Assembly (NCBI RefSeq): GCF_024713945.1
Contig: NC_134679.1
Location: 5,399,001-5,463,000 of the forward strand
Source of the DNA: Dermatophagoides farinae
Lineage: Eukaryota > Arthropoda > Arachnida > Sarcoptiformes > Pyroglyphidae
Direction: 5' to 3'
DNA: 64,000 bases
Shown in pieces: positions 24,901-34,857 of the stretch. The number at the start of each line of letters is the position of its first letter. Positions within the stretch are counted from its first letter, which is position 1. The translations under genes were made by a program, and so were the position numbers. The notes below the pieces were generated by a model. The model did no database searches, had not been told where the DNA came from, and saw only the letters and a list, made by a program, of their open reading frames with translations.

Positions 24901-26954
24901 CATTTTTACTAATTTTACTTTTTTTTAACTTTTAGATTTTAAACCAATGCCACCAAATCTCAATTCGATTAATGGCAATTCTAATTCTAATAATAATAAT
25001 ACACAATCATCATCATTATCATCATCTTCATCAACAGCAACATCTACTACAGCTGGTGTATTAAATCTGACAACACCGACATCAAATTCATTATCAACAA
25101 CAACAACAACAACTAATCAATCCAATTCAAAATTTTTATTGGTTGCCAAAGATTTTAGTCTACGATCAATCACCGGTGTTGGTAGTACGGCTGCTAATGC
25201 TTCTGGTAGTAATAATCTCAATCAAATGGGCACAAAAAGATTACATTCAGATAATCAAGTATTGATCGTAAATAATGGATCTCCGGGAAAAATTCTATCA
25301 ACTTCAACTACAACACCTACCACAGCATTGTTAATGAATTCATCAATTGTCAGCAAAATCATCGACAAAATTGACTAGTACGGAATCGTTGCCATCAAAA
25401 CGCTCAAGAATTAATGGAACTGTAATTGGTGTTAATGAAATGATGGCTGCTATGGCTGCTGCTGCTGCTAATGCTAATGCCAATAATAATAATAATAATC
25501 ATGCTATTAATCAAGGTGGTTTTAGCAATCAACTGGTCACTGATAATGGTCATTCAAAATTTGTTACTGGATCATTTGATTTGGAAGAACATATTCGAGC
25601 ATTACCACAATTGGATAATAATCATTTGGTAAATGCTCTTCATCTTCGTAATCAACATGAATTGACCAAAACAACAACGTCATCATCGTCGTTGACTAAC
25701 AATAATACCACCAGTTGTTCCAATACGAATCCAACATTGGTGATTGTTCAATCGAGTAATACAAATGCTCAAAATTTAACTACTTCGACATCATCTTCAT
25801 CATCGACATTGGTCAAAACTGTTCTTTATCCAACGACGATGGCCTCTACGAGCAATGGACAACAACAATCACATTCCGCATTTGTACCTATATCGACAGC
25901 AACATCTTCAATACAACCGGAAAATCTTAAATTAAATCTTAATGGCCAAAAAATAACCTCACTAATTGGCACTACCAAATTATCTCAGCCACCAATATCA
26001 TCATCATCATTGTCATCGTCAACAGCAACATCAGCAGTTAATCTTACCATTACGACACAATCATCCACATCAACAAACAATAATGCATCATTATCACGAC
26101 CGACAACTATCACCGCCACGAATACTACTTCATCGTTGTCTTCCGAATTGAATATGGATGCATTGCCTTTACGTTTGGCTACAGCGGCTACTGCCGGTGC
26201 TATACCGACTACTGTTACATCAGCTTCAGCATCGGTATCGCCAAGAATGCCACAAAGCCCTTCTGTTGTTATCAAATTCGGTACCGGTCAAACGATTCCG
26301 GTACAAACATTGGATGGCAATCTAGTTTCAATTGGTTATATAAGTAAGGCGGCCACCAATGCTGCTGGAAATGTCTCGTCTGGAGCTTCAACCATAGCTC
26401 AACCAATTATAATGACAACGGCTCCATTGGTTGGCCATTCAAATAATAAACCGATGGATCTAAGTGTTGCGATATGTTCATCATCATCATCATCAGCTAC
26501 ACAGCAACAACAATCATATCTTACATCAACGAATGCTGCCGCTGGAACCACTGCAGTGATAACATCATCATCAGCTGCAGCGGTAATGGCTGCTGCTGCA
26601 GCTGCATCATCGCCAACACCATTGTTGTTGTCAATTTCCCCTCATTCATCTCAAAGGATCTCGTTGCCACAAACAGCAGCCGCAGCAGCACCACAACCAC
26701 CACCAATAACATCTGTAACAAGCACTCTATTGACATCTGTATCATCCGTTATGTCATCATCTTTATCATCCACATCATCGTCGTCATCAGTGATACCACC
26801 AATGGCAACATCACCAGCTTCTTCGACTACATCATCATCATCTGGTGAATCGGCAAATATTCTATCCACAGTAATCTCATCACAAGGTTCGATCAACCAA
26901 TGTGATGGTCTTGCTGCATTAGCTGAAATTGCTCTTCAGCAGGCTAATCGCTAA
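21925..26954 (+). CDS. bbx: bobby sox (BBX) HMG-box transcription factor, 5' incomplete
   Basis: A nuclear DNA-binding protein. Exons: 21925-22810, 22880-23875, 23936-24871, 24936-26954; introns of 69, 60 and 64 bp are GT-AG and keep phase 1. The first listed exon follows an acceptor (ACAG at 21921-21924), so the start codon lies upstream and was not found; the first in-frame ATG here is 22243. The HMG box is at about residues 370-440 of the visible protein, starting KRPMNAFLIFCKRHRS and containing KILGEWW and AFMKANPHFKWY. This matches BBX, not Capicua or SOX. A basic NLS-like PKPPKKRY (about 607), PLNLS (about 876), PMDLS (about 1444, a CtBP-binding-like motif) and a C-terminal GLAALAEIALQQ resembling the vertebrate BBX tail support the call. 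Much of the rest is poly-Ser, Thr, Asn and Ala. The last exon changes frame near 25355; one fewer base there would give a continuous 1611-residue product. Confidence 0.86.
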
Positions 26955-29315
26955 TAATGTTGATTATGAAATTTATCAAGATAATATCAATTGATCCAAG
27001 ATGAAAATAAACTGAAAAAACGAAATCTCCCGCCGCCACCACCGCCTTCCTTATCTCTTTTTAAATATTTCATCAAATCAGAACGAAGATTCTCAAAATG
27101 AAAAAAAATATTTAATAATTTGGTGCAAACAAACATTTATTATCTATTCTCGGCTTGATCCCAAATCAATTTTTCTATTATTTTTTAATCGAAATTTTTT
27201 TTAAATATATTTAAACAAATCAATCAACGATTGAATCAACAACAACAACAACAACAAAAAATGAAACAAAACATTATCGTTGAGATGGCCAATTTCAATC
27301 CAAAAAAAAAAAATCAAATCAAATCTAAATCATCTTATCTATATTTGGTGCATTTATACATTTTACATCCATTTTTTTCTCACATTGAATTGGAAGATAA
27401 TTCTCATTACATAATATTTATATAAATATTATCATCACATCGTAATATACACATACAAAAATTAATGGCAAAAATTCACTCTTCTTCAACTTTTACTATT
27501 TTTTTTTCTATCTAAAATGAATGAATCAACTAAAACTACGTATATATAGAACTGAAAAGTTTGGCGAAAAAAAATCTCCTTTTTTTAATCATCAAACATT
27601 AATAATAATTTTGGGAATTTCTTTTCAAAAAAGAATCCAAACAAAACAAAACAAAACAAATGAAATTTTAAATTCTAAATGTGTCATCCATTTTTGTCAA
27701 CAACAACAACAACAATAAAAAAATCAATGAAAATTTATTTCATCCACCCACACACTCTTCATCATTTATTGATTCTCATCATCATCCATCATCATCATTC
27801 ATGATCTTGAAATTTTTGTTTGTTTCTTAGAATCTCATCATTTATTGATCGATTGAACATACACACACACACACACATACACTTTAAATTATTTTTCATC
27901 CCTCATTTCAAAAAATGATTCTCACTGATTATTTGATGTTTTTTTTCTCTCCAAAAAAAAAAAAAAAATACACAATAATGTATAAATATAGGATTCTTTC
28001 GATTTGATTCTTTTTTTTCGAATCATTATATAATTCTTTTGTTGATGATGAAAAATTTTTTTCAATTTCTTCCCACATACACAAACACAAACACACGCAC
28101 ACACACACACACACACAGACAAACACAGTCTTTCTTTTCATTATTATTATTATTATCATCATCATCATTATATTTACACATTGGCGGCCATTCTTAATAG
28201 AACGCAACAATAATATACATCACATACACACACAGCCGCTTATTACATTGTTTTTTGTTTGTTTGTTTGTTTTCGTTTTACAATATCTAATCTGATAATT
28301 CATCACCATTGTTAATGTGAATGAAGATCAAAAATAATACTAATGATGATGATGATGATGATGGTGATGAACAAATGGTGAATCATGAAATGAAGATGAT
28401 GATGATGATTTTTCTTTTTGAAAAATAAGTAAAATCCATATTTTTAATATTTTTTATCTTCTTTCGCGATATATCACATACATACACACACACACACACA
28501 CAAACAAACATTGATCAATTTTTTTTTCATTTACATTATATTTAGTATATATCTCTATTTTAAAAATTGTGATGATTCTAGATTTATTATATATACAACA
28601 AAATAAATAAAAACCAACCAACCAATACAATACAATACAATACAATACAACAAAATATAATGATGATATTGGCGCTATAGATGATAATGGATGATTCTCA
28701 TTTACATATAAAAATATAGGATGATGATTGAATTTTGATTTCATTTTCTTCTTCTTCTTTTTTTTTATTACTACGTTTTGCATATGCAAAAATCATAAAT
28801 ATAATAAATGAAAAAATTTTCATTTCAAAATTTTTTTTTTATATATATAAATTATTATTATTATAAAGGCCTGGTGATCATTGATAAATTTTTTTTTTTA
28901 ATTGATTGAAAAATTGTGGATGATGATGATTTGAAAATGATCAACCGATGATGATGATGATGATAATTTATATGTCAAATTTCTTCTCCTGTCTTTTAAT
29001 ATATATCAAATAAGAATCGTTTTTTTTTCATTTTTTTTCTTGCTGATGTGAATTTTTTTTTTCTAAACATTATTCTTTCTTTTTTTTCACCTCCTTTCTC
29101 TCTCTCTCATTATTATGATTATTATTATTATACCACCATATTTCTTCTTATATTAATATTATTCTTTAGCAAAACGAAAGAGATAAAAAAAAATAAAAGT
29201 TTTTAATTAATTTATAATTTGATTGATTGATTGATTGATTTTATTTGAAAATAAATAAATAAAAAAATTTATTATTGGATAAAAAATTCATAATAATCAT
29301 AATTCTTTTATACTA
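26955..29315. other. bbx 3' flank, repeat-rich
   Basis: No gene was seen. AT-rich sequence carries CAA arrays (27237-27256, 27700-27715), CA runs (27861-27877, 28096-28118, 28484-28502), GAT arrays (28343-28363) and GATT arrays (29220-29240). It probably contains the bbx 3' untranslated region on the plus strand and, at its right end, the 3' flank of the minus-strand ORF at 29316. Confidence 0.5.
27006..27011 (+). terminator. Possible bbx polyadenylation signal
   Basis: AATAAA lies 52 bases past the bbx stop codon. It is the first such hexamer downstream, but the 3' untranslated region could extend much further into the AT-rich flank. Confidence 0.3.
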
Positions 29316-29672
29316 CTAGATGGCGATGTTGTTGTTTACTGTTGCCGTTGTTGTTTCAACTTGATGATCATTATTATCATCGTTAGATTGTTTGTTCATT
29401 TTGTAATAATGATGATGAACATTTCCACCACCATCATCATCAACATTAATCATTATATTCGATGATGATGATGATGATGATGATGGCTGTAATCCTAATC
29501 TCCAGCCAATCCATTCAATAAATGTGATCAATATCATCAATAAAATCATTATGGCAATCATTTTGATCATCAATTTGATTGGTTGTTTTGTGGAATTTGT
29601 CGTCGTCGTTGTCGTTGCTGTTGTTGTGTTTGATGTAAAATTATATGATTCTAAACTTTTGTTTGCACACAT
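29316..29672 (-). CDS. Hypothetical single-pass membrane protein
   Basis: An unrecognised 118-residue ORF with an ATG start. The N-terminal third is rich in Thr/Asn with NFTSNTT and NSTK glycosylation-like sequons. A strongly hydrophobic helix of about 22 residues (IKMIAIMILLMILITFIEW, residues 35-55) is flanked by lysines. The tail contains poly-Ser, an acidic/Gly patch and His-rich and Asp/Asn-rich stretches, all encoded by triplet repeats. It stands alone between bbx and the secreted orphan, on the opposite strand to both. The hydrophobic block is not a simple repeat, which is the main argument for a real gene; the low-complexity flanks argue against. A single coding exon or the final exon of a longer gene are both possible. 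Confidence 0.33.
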   Translation of the reverse strand: MCANKSLESYNFTSNTTTATTTTTTNSTKQPIKLMIKMIAIMILLMILITFIEWIGWRLGLQPSSSSSSSSNIMINVDDDGGGNVHHHYYKMNKQSNDDNNDHQVETTTATVNNNIAI

Positions 29673-30808
29673 TATTATTGGTTATTGATTGTGATGATAA
29701 AATTGTCCACATAAGAACATTCTTTTGGTTCGAAATCGAATTATTTGTACATTTTTTCCCTTAATTTTTCGAATTTTTTTTCTCTTATTAGTTCGAAGAA
29801 CCTATATATATATATGAAATGTGGTTTCCCTCTTACTAATGTTATGAAATGTTTTTTTTTTGGTTTTCTTAGCTTAGGTCAATGTCCATATGGCCAGTCA
29901 AAAGTCATTTGCCTTTAGTATTTTAAAATCATCATCATTAATTATTAAAAGCGTTGAAAATGTCATTCTTTTGGAAAAAAAACTAGTCAAATCTGGCCAA
30001 ACTACTATTTGCTTTCTTTTTCTGCAATATCAGAACTAATTTATATAATTTAATTTAAATATATGGATGCGGAAGAAAAGTTTTTTTTTCATTTTTTTCC
30101 ATTGTCTTATCTTTTCGTGTTATCATCAGAATTCAAGATAATAAAGGTCAATAATGGCATTGATTGAATGATTCCTGTGATAACTTATGGCTAATAATAA
30201 TTATATCGATTGGTCATTGAAACTTGTAAATTTTTTTGTTTTCAAAGTTCAAGAAAAAATGTCAACAAAGTTTTTTGCCCCCAAATCATACGAGAAAAAA
30301 GAGCCTCTATCTCTCTCACTCACCGATGCATTATCGATATAAATTCATCCATTGGTCTTTTTTTTCTCGGAATCGAATGTCGTAATGTAGGACCAGTTGT
30401 TTTTTGGTGTTGTGTGTGTGTGTGTGTGTGGAGAAGAGAAAAAATCGCATTTCTTTGTTCATCACAACCTGAATTTGAACCTCTCGTTGCTGATGATGAT
30501 AATAGAAATATAACTTGATTTTTTTTTGTTTCTTCGTTCCGATAAATCTTGCTTGTCCGGTTCAGCTTTTTTTTCATATTCATTTGTTATTTTTTTCATC
30601 TATCTAATTATTATTCTTGCAATTCAGCAAACAAACAAACAAACAAACACATGCCATTTTGAAATGGCCTGTATAAAAAGGTTGGTTGATGATAATTTTT
30701 TTTTTGTAAATGACCAATTGATGATCATCCGTCATTACAAATACATTTCATATGGTGGTGGTGGTCAATAACATCTGAATTGATTGTTTGAAAATAAAAC
30801 TTGTGAAT
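29673..30808. other. Intergenic stretch
   Basis: No gene was supported. It is AT-rich with a TG run at 30415-30430 and CAAA repeats near 30629-30648. It would hold the promoters of the two divergent orphan ORFs on either side, but no convincing core promoter was identified. Confidence 0.45.
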
Positions 30809-31357
30809 ATGATCCGTTTCATGATGACTTTACAATATTCAATGGTAATATTGATGATTACCATAATAATTTTATCGTTATCAATCACTCAATGTCATCG
30901 AATGGAACGATCATCGAATGCATTGAAATTTATATCGCGTTCATCCGATATTGATGATAATGATCCATTTCGATTGGATCGAAACATTGCCATTGCTTGT
31001 ACGAATCGTTATAATTGTGAAAAAACCTGTATACGTGCTAAATTAGCTAAACAAACAACAAAAGCATCATTAATCGATTCATTAACCCATAGTATTGGTG
31101 AATCAACAATGACCGATGCACATAAACTTGGTATACAATTTGGTCGACATAAATCATGCGATAAATGTTCATTAATTTATTCGAATTGTCTGGATGATTG
31201 GTATCGTATTGCACGGCGACAATTATCTGATTATCGTAACCAAGATGGATCATTACCTGCGATGATGATGATTATGGCTAACGAAGAGAATCAACGGAAT
31301 TCAATCTTATCATCATCATCATCATCATCATCGAATAAATCATCAAATCGTTTATAA
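30809..31357 (+). CDS. Secreted cysteine-containing orphan protein
   Basis: An unrecognised 182-residue protein in one exon. The ATG at 30809 was chosen because the open frame upstream has only a TTG; in-frame ATGs at 30821 and 30842 are alternatives. The first ~30 residues form a signal peptide: a hydrophobic run MVILMITIIILSLSITQC, with cleavage likely just after it. The mature part has six cysteines in two clusters, ACTNRYNCEKTC and SCDKCSLIYSNC, separated by about 50 mostly charged residues; this suggests disulfide bonding. The tail is Ser-rich (TCA repeats) and probably disordered. Codon use is like its neighbours. It lies between bbx and Tret1 on the same strand as both. Function is unknown; it could also be a membrane-tethered protein if the signal is uncleaved. 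Confidence 0.68.
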   Translation: MIRFMMTLQYSMVILMITIIILSLSITQCHRMERSSNALKFISRSSDIDDNDPFRLDRNIAIACTNRYNCEKTCIRAKLAKQTTKASLIDSLTHSIGESTMTDAHKLGIQFGRHKSCDKCSLIYSNCLDDWYRIARRQLSDYRNQDGSLPAMMMIMANEENQRNSILSSSSSSSSNKSSNRL

Positions 31358-31678
31358 TTGTAAAAATTTTTCATTCATTCAATTGTTTATCACTTTTTTT
31401 TACTTTGATAATAATCTTTTTCCAATCAATCAATGTTTTATTAAATGACGGTCACATACCCACCGAACAAATTTTTTCTTTTACAAAAAAAATCAATCAA
31501 TTTAATTATTTATAAAAATCGATTTGAATGTAATTGAATCGTACATTTTTTTTTATTTTTTTTATTTCATAATTCAAACATAAAAATTCATATATAAATA
31601 GCATTTAAAATAATTTTAAATTATCGTAATTTTCGATTATTTGTTTTTTATTTTGTATTAAAATCTTTTCCACACAAA
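31358..31678. other. Tret1 upstream region
   Basis: This 321-base AT-rich gap separates the secreted orphan stop from the Tret1 start. It probably holds the 3' end of the former and the promoter and 5' untranslated leader of the latter. Poly-T runs are present; no other feature was seen. Confidence 0.5.
31591..31600 (+). promoter_or_regulatory. Candidate TATA box for Tret1
   Basis: TATATAAATA lies 79 bases before the Tret1 ATG, a plausible spacing for a TATA box with a short leader. The surrounding DNA is AT-rich, so chance occurrence is quite possible. Confidence 0.3.
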
Positions 31679-33358
31679 ATGTCGTCAACAGGGCCAGAAT
31701 CGGGAAAGCATTTATTATCGATTAAGCTTCAAAGTCCTTCATCAACTACGAATACTACGGATGCAACGACAACAACAACAACAACAGCAACTGCAGCAGC
31801 AGCAGCAGCAAAAAATACTATTAACGCTGTTAATGCTGGCAATGAATTATCTAGTAAAAAAAATTTGCCAAAAATATCACCACAATTCAATCAGGAAGCA
31901 TCATTTTGTATGTATTTGGCTGCATTTTCGGCATTACTTGGTGCCATTGGTTTCGGTCTTGGTATTGGATGGTCAGCACCAGCATTTGAACAATTATCAC
32001 GTAATACAAGTGTACCACATCTATATGAACCAAGAGATTTAAAACTATTAACATGGATTAGTTCATCGATGCCTTTGAGCGCATTGTTTGGTGCTTTATT
32101 TTCCGATCTAGTTGTACAAAAATACGGTCGCCGTAAAGCATTGGTCGGTTATGGACTGCCATTTGCAATGGGATGGCTATTGATTATTGCTTCAAATAAT
32201 GGCTACATGTTTTTGCTTGGTCGAATTATATTGGGTTTGGCCATTGGAGCATTATCTGGTACGGCACCATCATATATTGTTGATATTTCTACCACAAAAA
32301 TTCGTGGAACTTTAGGAGCATTATTTCAACTTTTTATTGTCACCGGTATATTATTTGCCTATGTTATTGGTGCCTTTCTACCTTGGCGTATGGCATCGGT
32401 TGTATCGATTACACCAACAATAATACAAACGATTTTAATATATTTTATGCCAGAAGGACCTAATTGGCTACTACAAAATAAACGAAATGATGAAGCGAAA
32501 AAAGCATTGACAAGAATTCGTAGTAGTAAAAGTGATGTTGAAAAAGAATTTGAAATTTTAATGAAAGAATCAAATCAAACAACAACGGCAACATCGAACA
32601 ATGTTGAAAAGAAAACAGATTCGAAATGGAAATTATATTTTCATAAAAAACATTTAATACCATTATTTCTATCATTAGGATTGATGGCATTCCAACAATT
32701 ATGTGGTGTCAATGCTGTTATGTTTTATGCAACAGCCATACTTAATGAATCTGGCAGTACTATAACACCAAGTTTAGGTACAATATTGATTGGTCTGGCT
32801 CAATGGATTGCTACATTTGCCGGAGCAATAATGGTCGATTTTACTGGCCGTCGTTTATTGTTGATTATTTCGGGCTCAATACATGTGTTTAGTATGTTTG
32901 TATTTGGTATCTATTATCAAATGTCAACCGCAGATTTTTTTGGTTGGATTCCCGTCGTAAGCATGATTGTGTTCATCATTGGATTCTCAATTGGCTGGGG
33001 ACCTGTTCCATGGTTATTGGTGGCCGAAATTACACCACATGAATCGAAAAGTTCAACTGTAGCCATGAGTACTTGTATCAATTGGACATTAGCATTTGTC
33101 GTGACTAAAACATTTAAAGAACTACAAGAATTATTAACCAAACATGGTGTTTTCTATCTATTTTCCGCTTTATCTGCTGTAAGCGTCTTATTTGCGGTAT
33201 TTCTATTACCAGAAACTAAAAACAAATCCTATGAAGAAATTCGAACATTTTTCGAGCGACGACCATCACCAACAAAAGAAACAGCCGGCAAGTTTTCAAT
33301 CATAGATCTTACAATGAAAGATAGTGATACACTAACACGTTCATCTGATTCGGCTTAA
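31679..33358 (+). CDS. Tret1: Facilitated trehalose transporter Tret1-like (MFS sugar porter)
   Basis: A 559-residue plasma-membrane sugar carrier of the major facilitator superfamily, probably moving trehalose or a related sugar down its gradient. After a ~70-residue Ser/Thr/Ala-rich cytosolic N-terminus come 12 predicted helices. Sugar-porter signatures are visible: YGRRKALVG (about 148-156), the R-G-x7-Q-L block after TTKIRGTLGALFQL, PEGPNWLL (about 258, in place of the usual PESPRWLL), QQLCGVNAVMFYA (helix 7 QQxxG), DFTGRRLL, GWGPVPWLLVAEI, and PETKNKS (about 510). The gene is one uninterrupted exon. Its stop is only 60 bp from the end of the convergent B3GNTL1 gene. Trehalose as substrate is inferred from arthropod family membership; other hexose transport is possible. 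Confidence 0.85.
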   Translation: MSSTGPESGKHLLSIKLQSPSSTTNTTDATTTTTTTATAAAAAAKNTINAVNAGNELSSKKNLPKISPQFNQEASFCMYLAAFSALLGAIGFGLGIGWSAPAFEQLSRNTSVPHLYEPRDLKLLTWISSSMPLSALFGALFSDLVVQKYGRRKALVGYGLPFAMGWLLIIASNNGYMFLLGRIILGLAIGALSGTAPSYIVDISTTKIRGTLGALFQLFIVTGILFAYVIGAFLPWRMASVVSITPTIIQTILIYFMPEGPNWLLQNKRNDEAKKALTRIRSSKSDVEKEFEILMKESNQTTTATSNNVEKKTDSKWKLYFHKKHLIPLFLSLGLMAFQQLCGVNAVMFYATAILNESGSTITPSLGTILIGLAQWIATFAGAIMVDFTGRRLLLIISGSIHVFSMFVFGIYYQMSTADFFGWIPVVSMIVFIIGFSIGWGPVPWLLVAEITPHESKSSTVAMSTCINWTLAFVVTKTFKELQELLTKHGVFYLFSALSAVSVLFAVFLLPETKNKSYEEIRTFFERRPSPTKETAGKFSIIDLTMKDSDTLTRSSDSA

Positions 33359-33418
33359 TTTAAATATATATTAATGAATGAATATGTATGGGTGGATGTG
33401 ATATAAAAATTATTTAAT

Positions 33419-34483
33419 TCATCCAAAATGTACAAAATCAATTGCTTCATGAAGATTCATTGATCGTAGATTCTGTTCAAATTGACCATTTGTTAGGCCT
33501 AGTTTTACACAAATAACAACTGGTGGTTTTAGATTGGAAAAATGTATAATTGGAATTTTTGGTTTTTCTTTGATACCTTTGATACAATTCTCATAAATAT
33601 AGAATTTTTTAGCCAATTTTTTCGGATCAACGTCACAAAATGCTTCAACTTTGTTACGATTCTCTTCGGAAAGACATCGATAAAATCGACGACCTTCTTT
33701 GCCTGCATTCCATATCATAAATCGATCCCATTTGTTTAGAACATTTTTCTCTAGTTCAGCCAAGCGAATATTCCAGATAGCTTCATCAGTAACCGAGAAT
33801 GTTGTCGCCTCTTGATGATAACGATATGTAAGCAGAACATCATCAGCTCTTAGGATACCACCACCGTGGTAGATATGTTTATAGAAGAAAATTAAATCTT
33901 CTGGAACACCTTTAGGATCAGAATCATCGAATGCACCAATTTTATCGAAACATTTTCGCGTACAAAACCATGTTGGCATCAGTATAGTCGGTCCGAAACA
34001 AGTATACACTTGTTTCGTCAATTGATCGGCTGTTAAATTGTTTACCCATTCCATATAACGTTGTGTTGAATTTTCTGGAATACGTTTCACTTTACAGCCA
34101 ACAATACAATCGGGATTTTTTTTACAAAGTTCATATTGTTTACTAATCCTGTCAGCATGCATTATGTCATCGGAATCGAAAAAACATAAATAATTTCCAT
34201 TTGATTGTGCAATGGCACGATTTTTCGCTCCACCAACACCTTTTGGTTGATCTTTTTCTGGATTTGAATTGATTATCAATCGAATGCCATCATTATTCGA
34301 AAGTCGATATCGATTATACCATGAATTGATGATATCCAATGAACGATCTGAAGAACCATCATCATAAATGGACAATTCCAATTGACCATGATCATAATTT
34401 TGAGCTTCGATCGATTCAAGACATTCTTGAAGATATTTTTCCGAATTTCTAACACATGTTATTATACTAATCAAATCAGACAT
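33419..34483 (-). CDS. B3GNTL1: B3GNTL1-like GT2-family glycosyltransferase
   Basis: A 354-residue, intronless glycosyltransferase of GT-A fold (family 2), closely resembling human B3GNTL1 over its whole length. N-terminal ISIITCVRNSEKYLQECL and YDDGSSDRS form the nucleotide-sugar binding half. FFDSDDIM supplies the DxD-type metal-binding motif. Further conserved blocks are GPTILMPTWFC, GVPEDLIFFY and IWNAGKEGRRFYR, and the C-terminal LRSMNLHEAIDFVHFG. No signal peptide or membrane helix is visible, so it is probably cytosolic; the donor and acceptor are not established from sequence, although the family name implies N-acetylglucosamine transfer. The TGA stop is at 33419-33421, 60 bp from the convergent Tret1 stop. 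GALK2 lies 374 bp upstream on the same strand. Confidence 0.92.
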   Translation of the reverse strand: MSDLISIITCVRNSEKYLQECLESIEAQNYDHGQLELSIYDDGSSDRSLDIINSWYNRYRLSNNDGIRLIINSNPEKDQPKGVGGAKNRAIAQSNGNYLCFFDSDDIMHADRISKQYELCKKNPDCIVGCKVKRIPENSTQRYMEWVNNLTADQLTKQVYTCFGPTILMPTWFCTRKCFDKIGAFDDSDPKGVPEDLIFFYKHIYHGGGILRADDVLLTYRYHQEATTFSVTDEAIWNIRLAELEKNVLNKWDRFMIWNAGKEGRRFYRCLSEENRNKVEAFCDVDPKKLAKKFYIYENCIKGIKEKPKIPIIHFSNLKPPVVICVKLGLTNGQFEQNLRSMNLHEAIDFVHFG

Positions 34484-34857
34484 TTGAATTTGAAGAAATT
34501 TCCACGTGCACTCTACAAATCATAACAAACATAAAACGGAAAATTTTCCGTAAATTTTTTTTGATAATAATAAAAAAAAAATAATGAAAGTATTCTCAAG
34601 TCGAAAAAAATGATAACCATAAATAGTGATTAATTTATTTATTATTCAACTTTTTTCCATCTTTACAGAATATTATCTTGTTTTGCACACATAAACAAAC
34701 TGATGATTAATCGGGTGATCTGTGAATATTTTTTTTCTAGAATTTTTATTCAAATCGAAATTGGAAATCGAACACAAAAAAGTTTTTTTTTTGTTTCAAA
34801 TTGACAATATATTTTTTTGCATGAAAAAGGGCATAAATTGTTGATTGAATGATCATG
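34484..34857. other. Gap between GALK2 and B3GNTL1
   Basis: A 374-base AT-rich spacer between two genes in tandem on the minus strand. It must hold the GALK2 3' untranslated end and the B3GNTL1 promoter. Apart from the E-box at 34503 only poly-A/T runs are seen. Confidence 0.5.
34503..34508. promoter_or_regulatory. E-box close to B3GNTL1 start
   Basis: CACGTG, the Myc/USF-type E-box, lies 20 bases before the B3GNTL1 ATG inside TCCACGTGCACT. It is one of few GC-containing palindromes locally. Position so near the ATG means it would overlap the leader or transcription start; function is inferred only. Confidence 0.25.

Noticed and set aside
21953-26896. Several minus-strand and off-frame ORFs inside bbx
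   Set aside because: They are complements of triplet-repeat coding sequence and overlap exons with conserved motifs.
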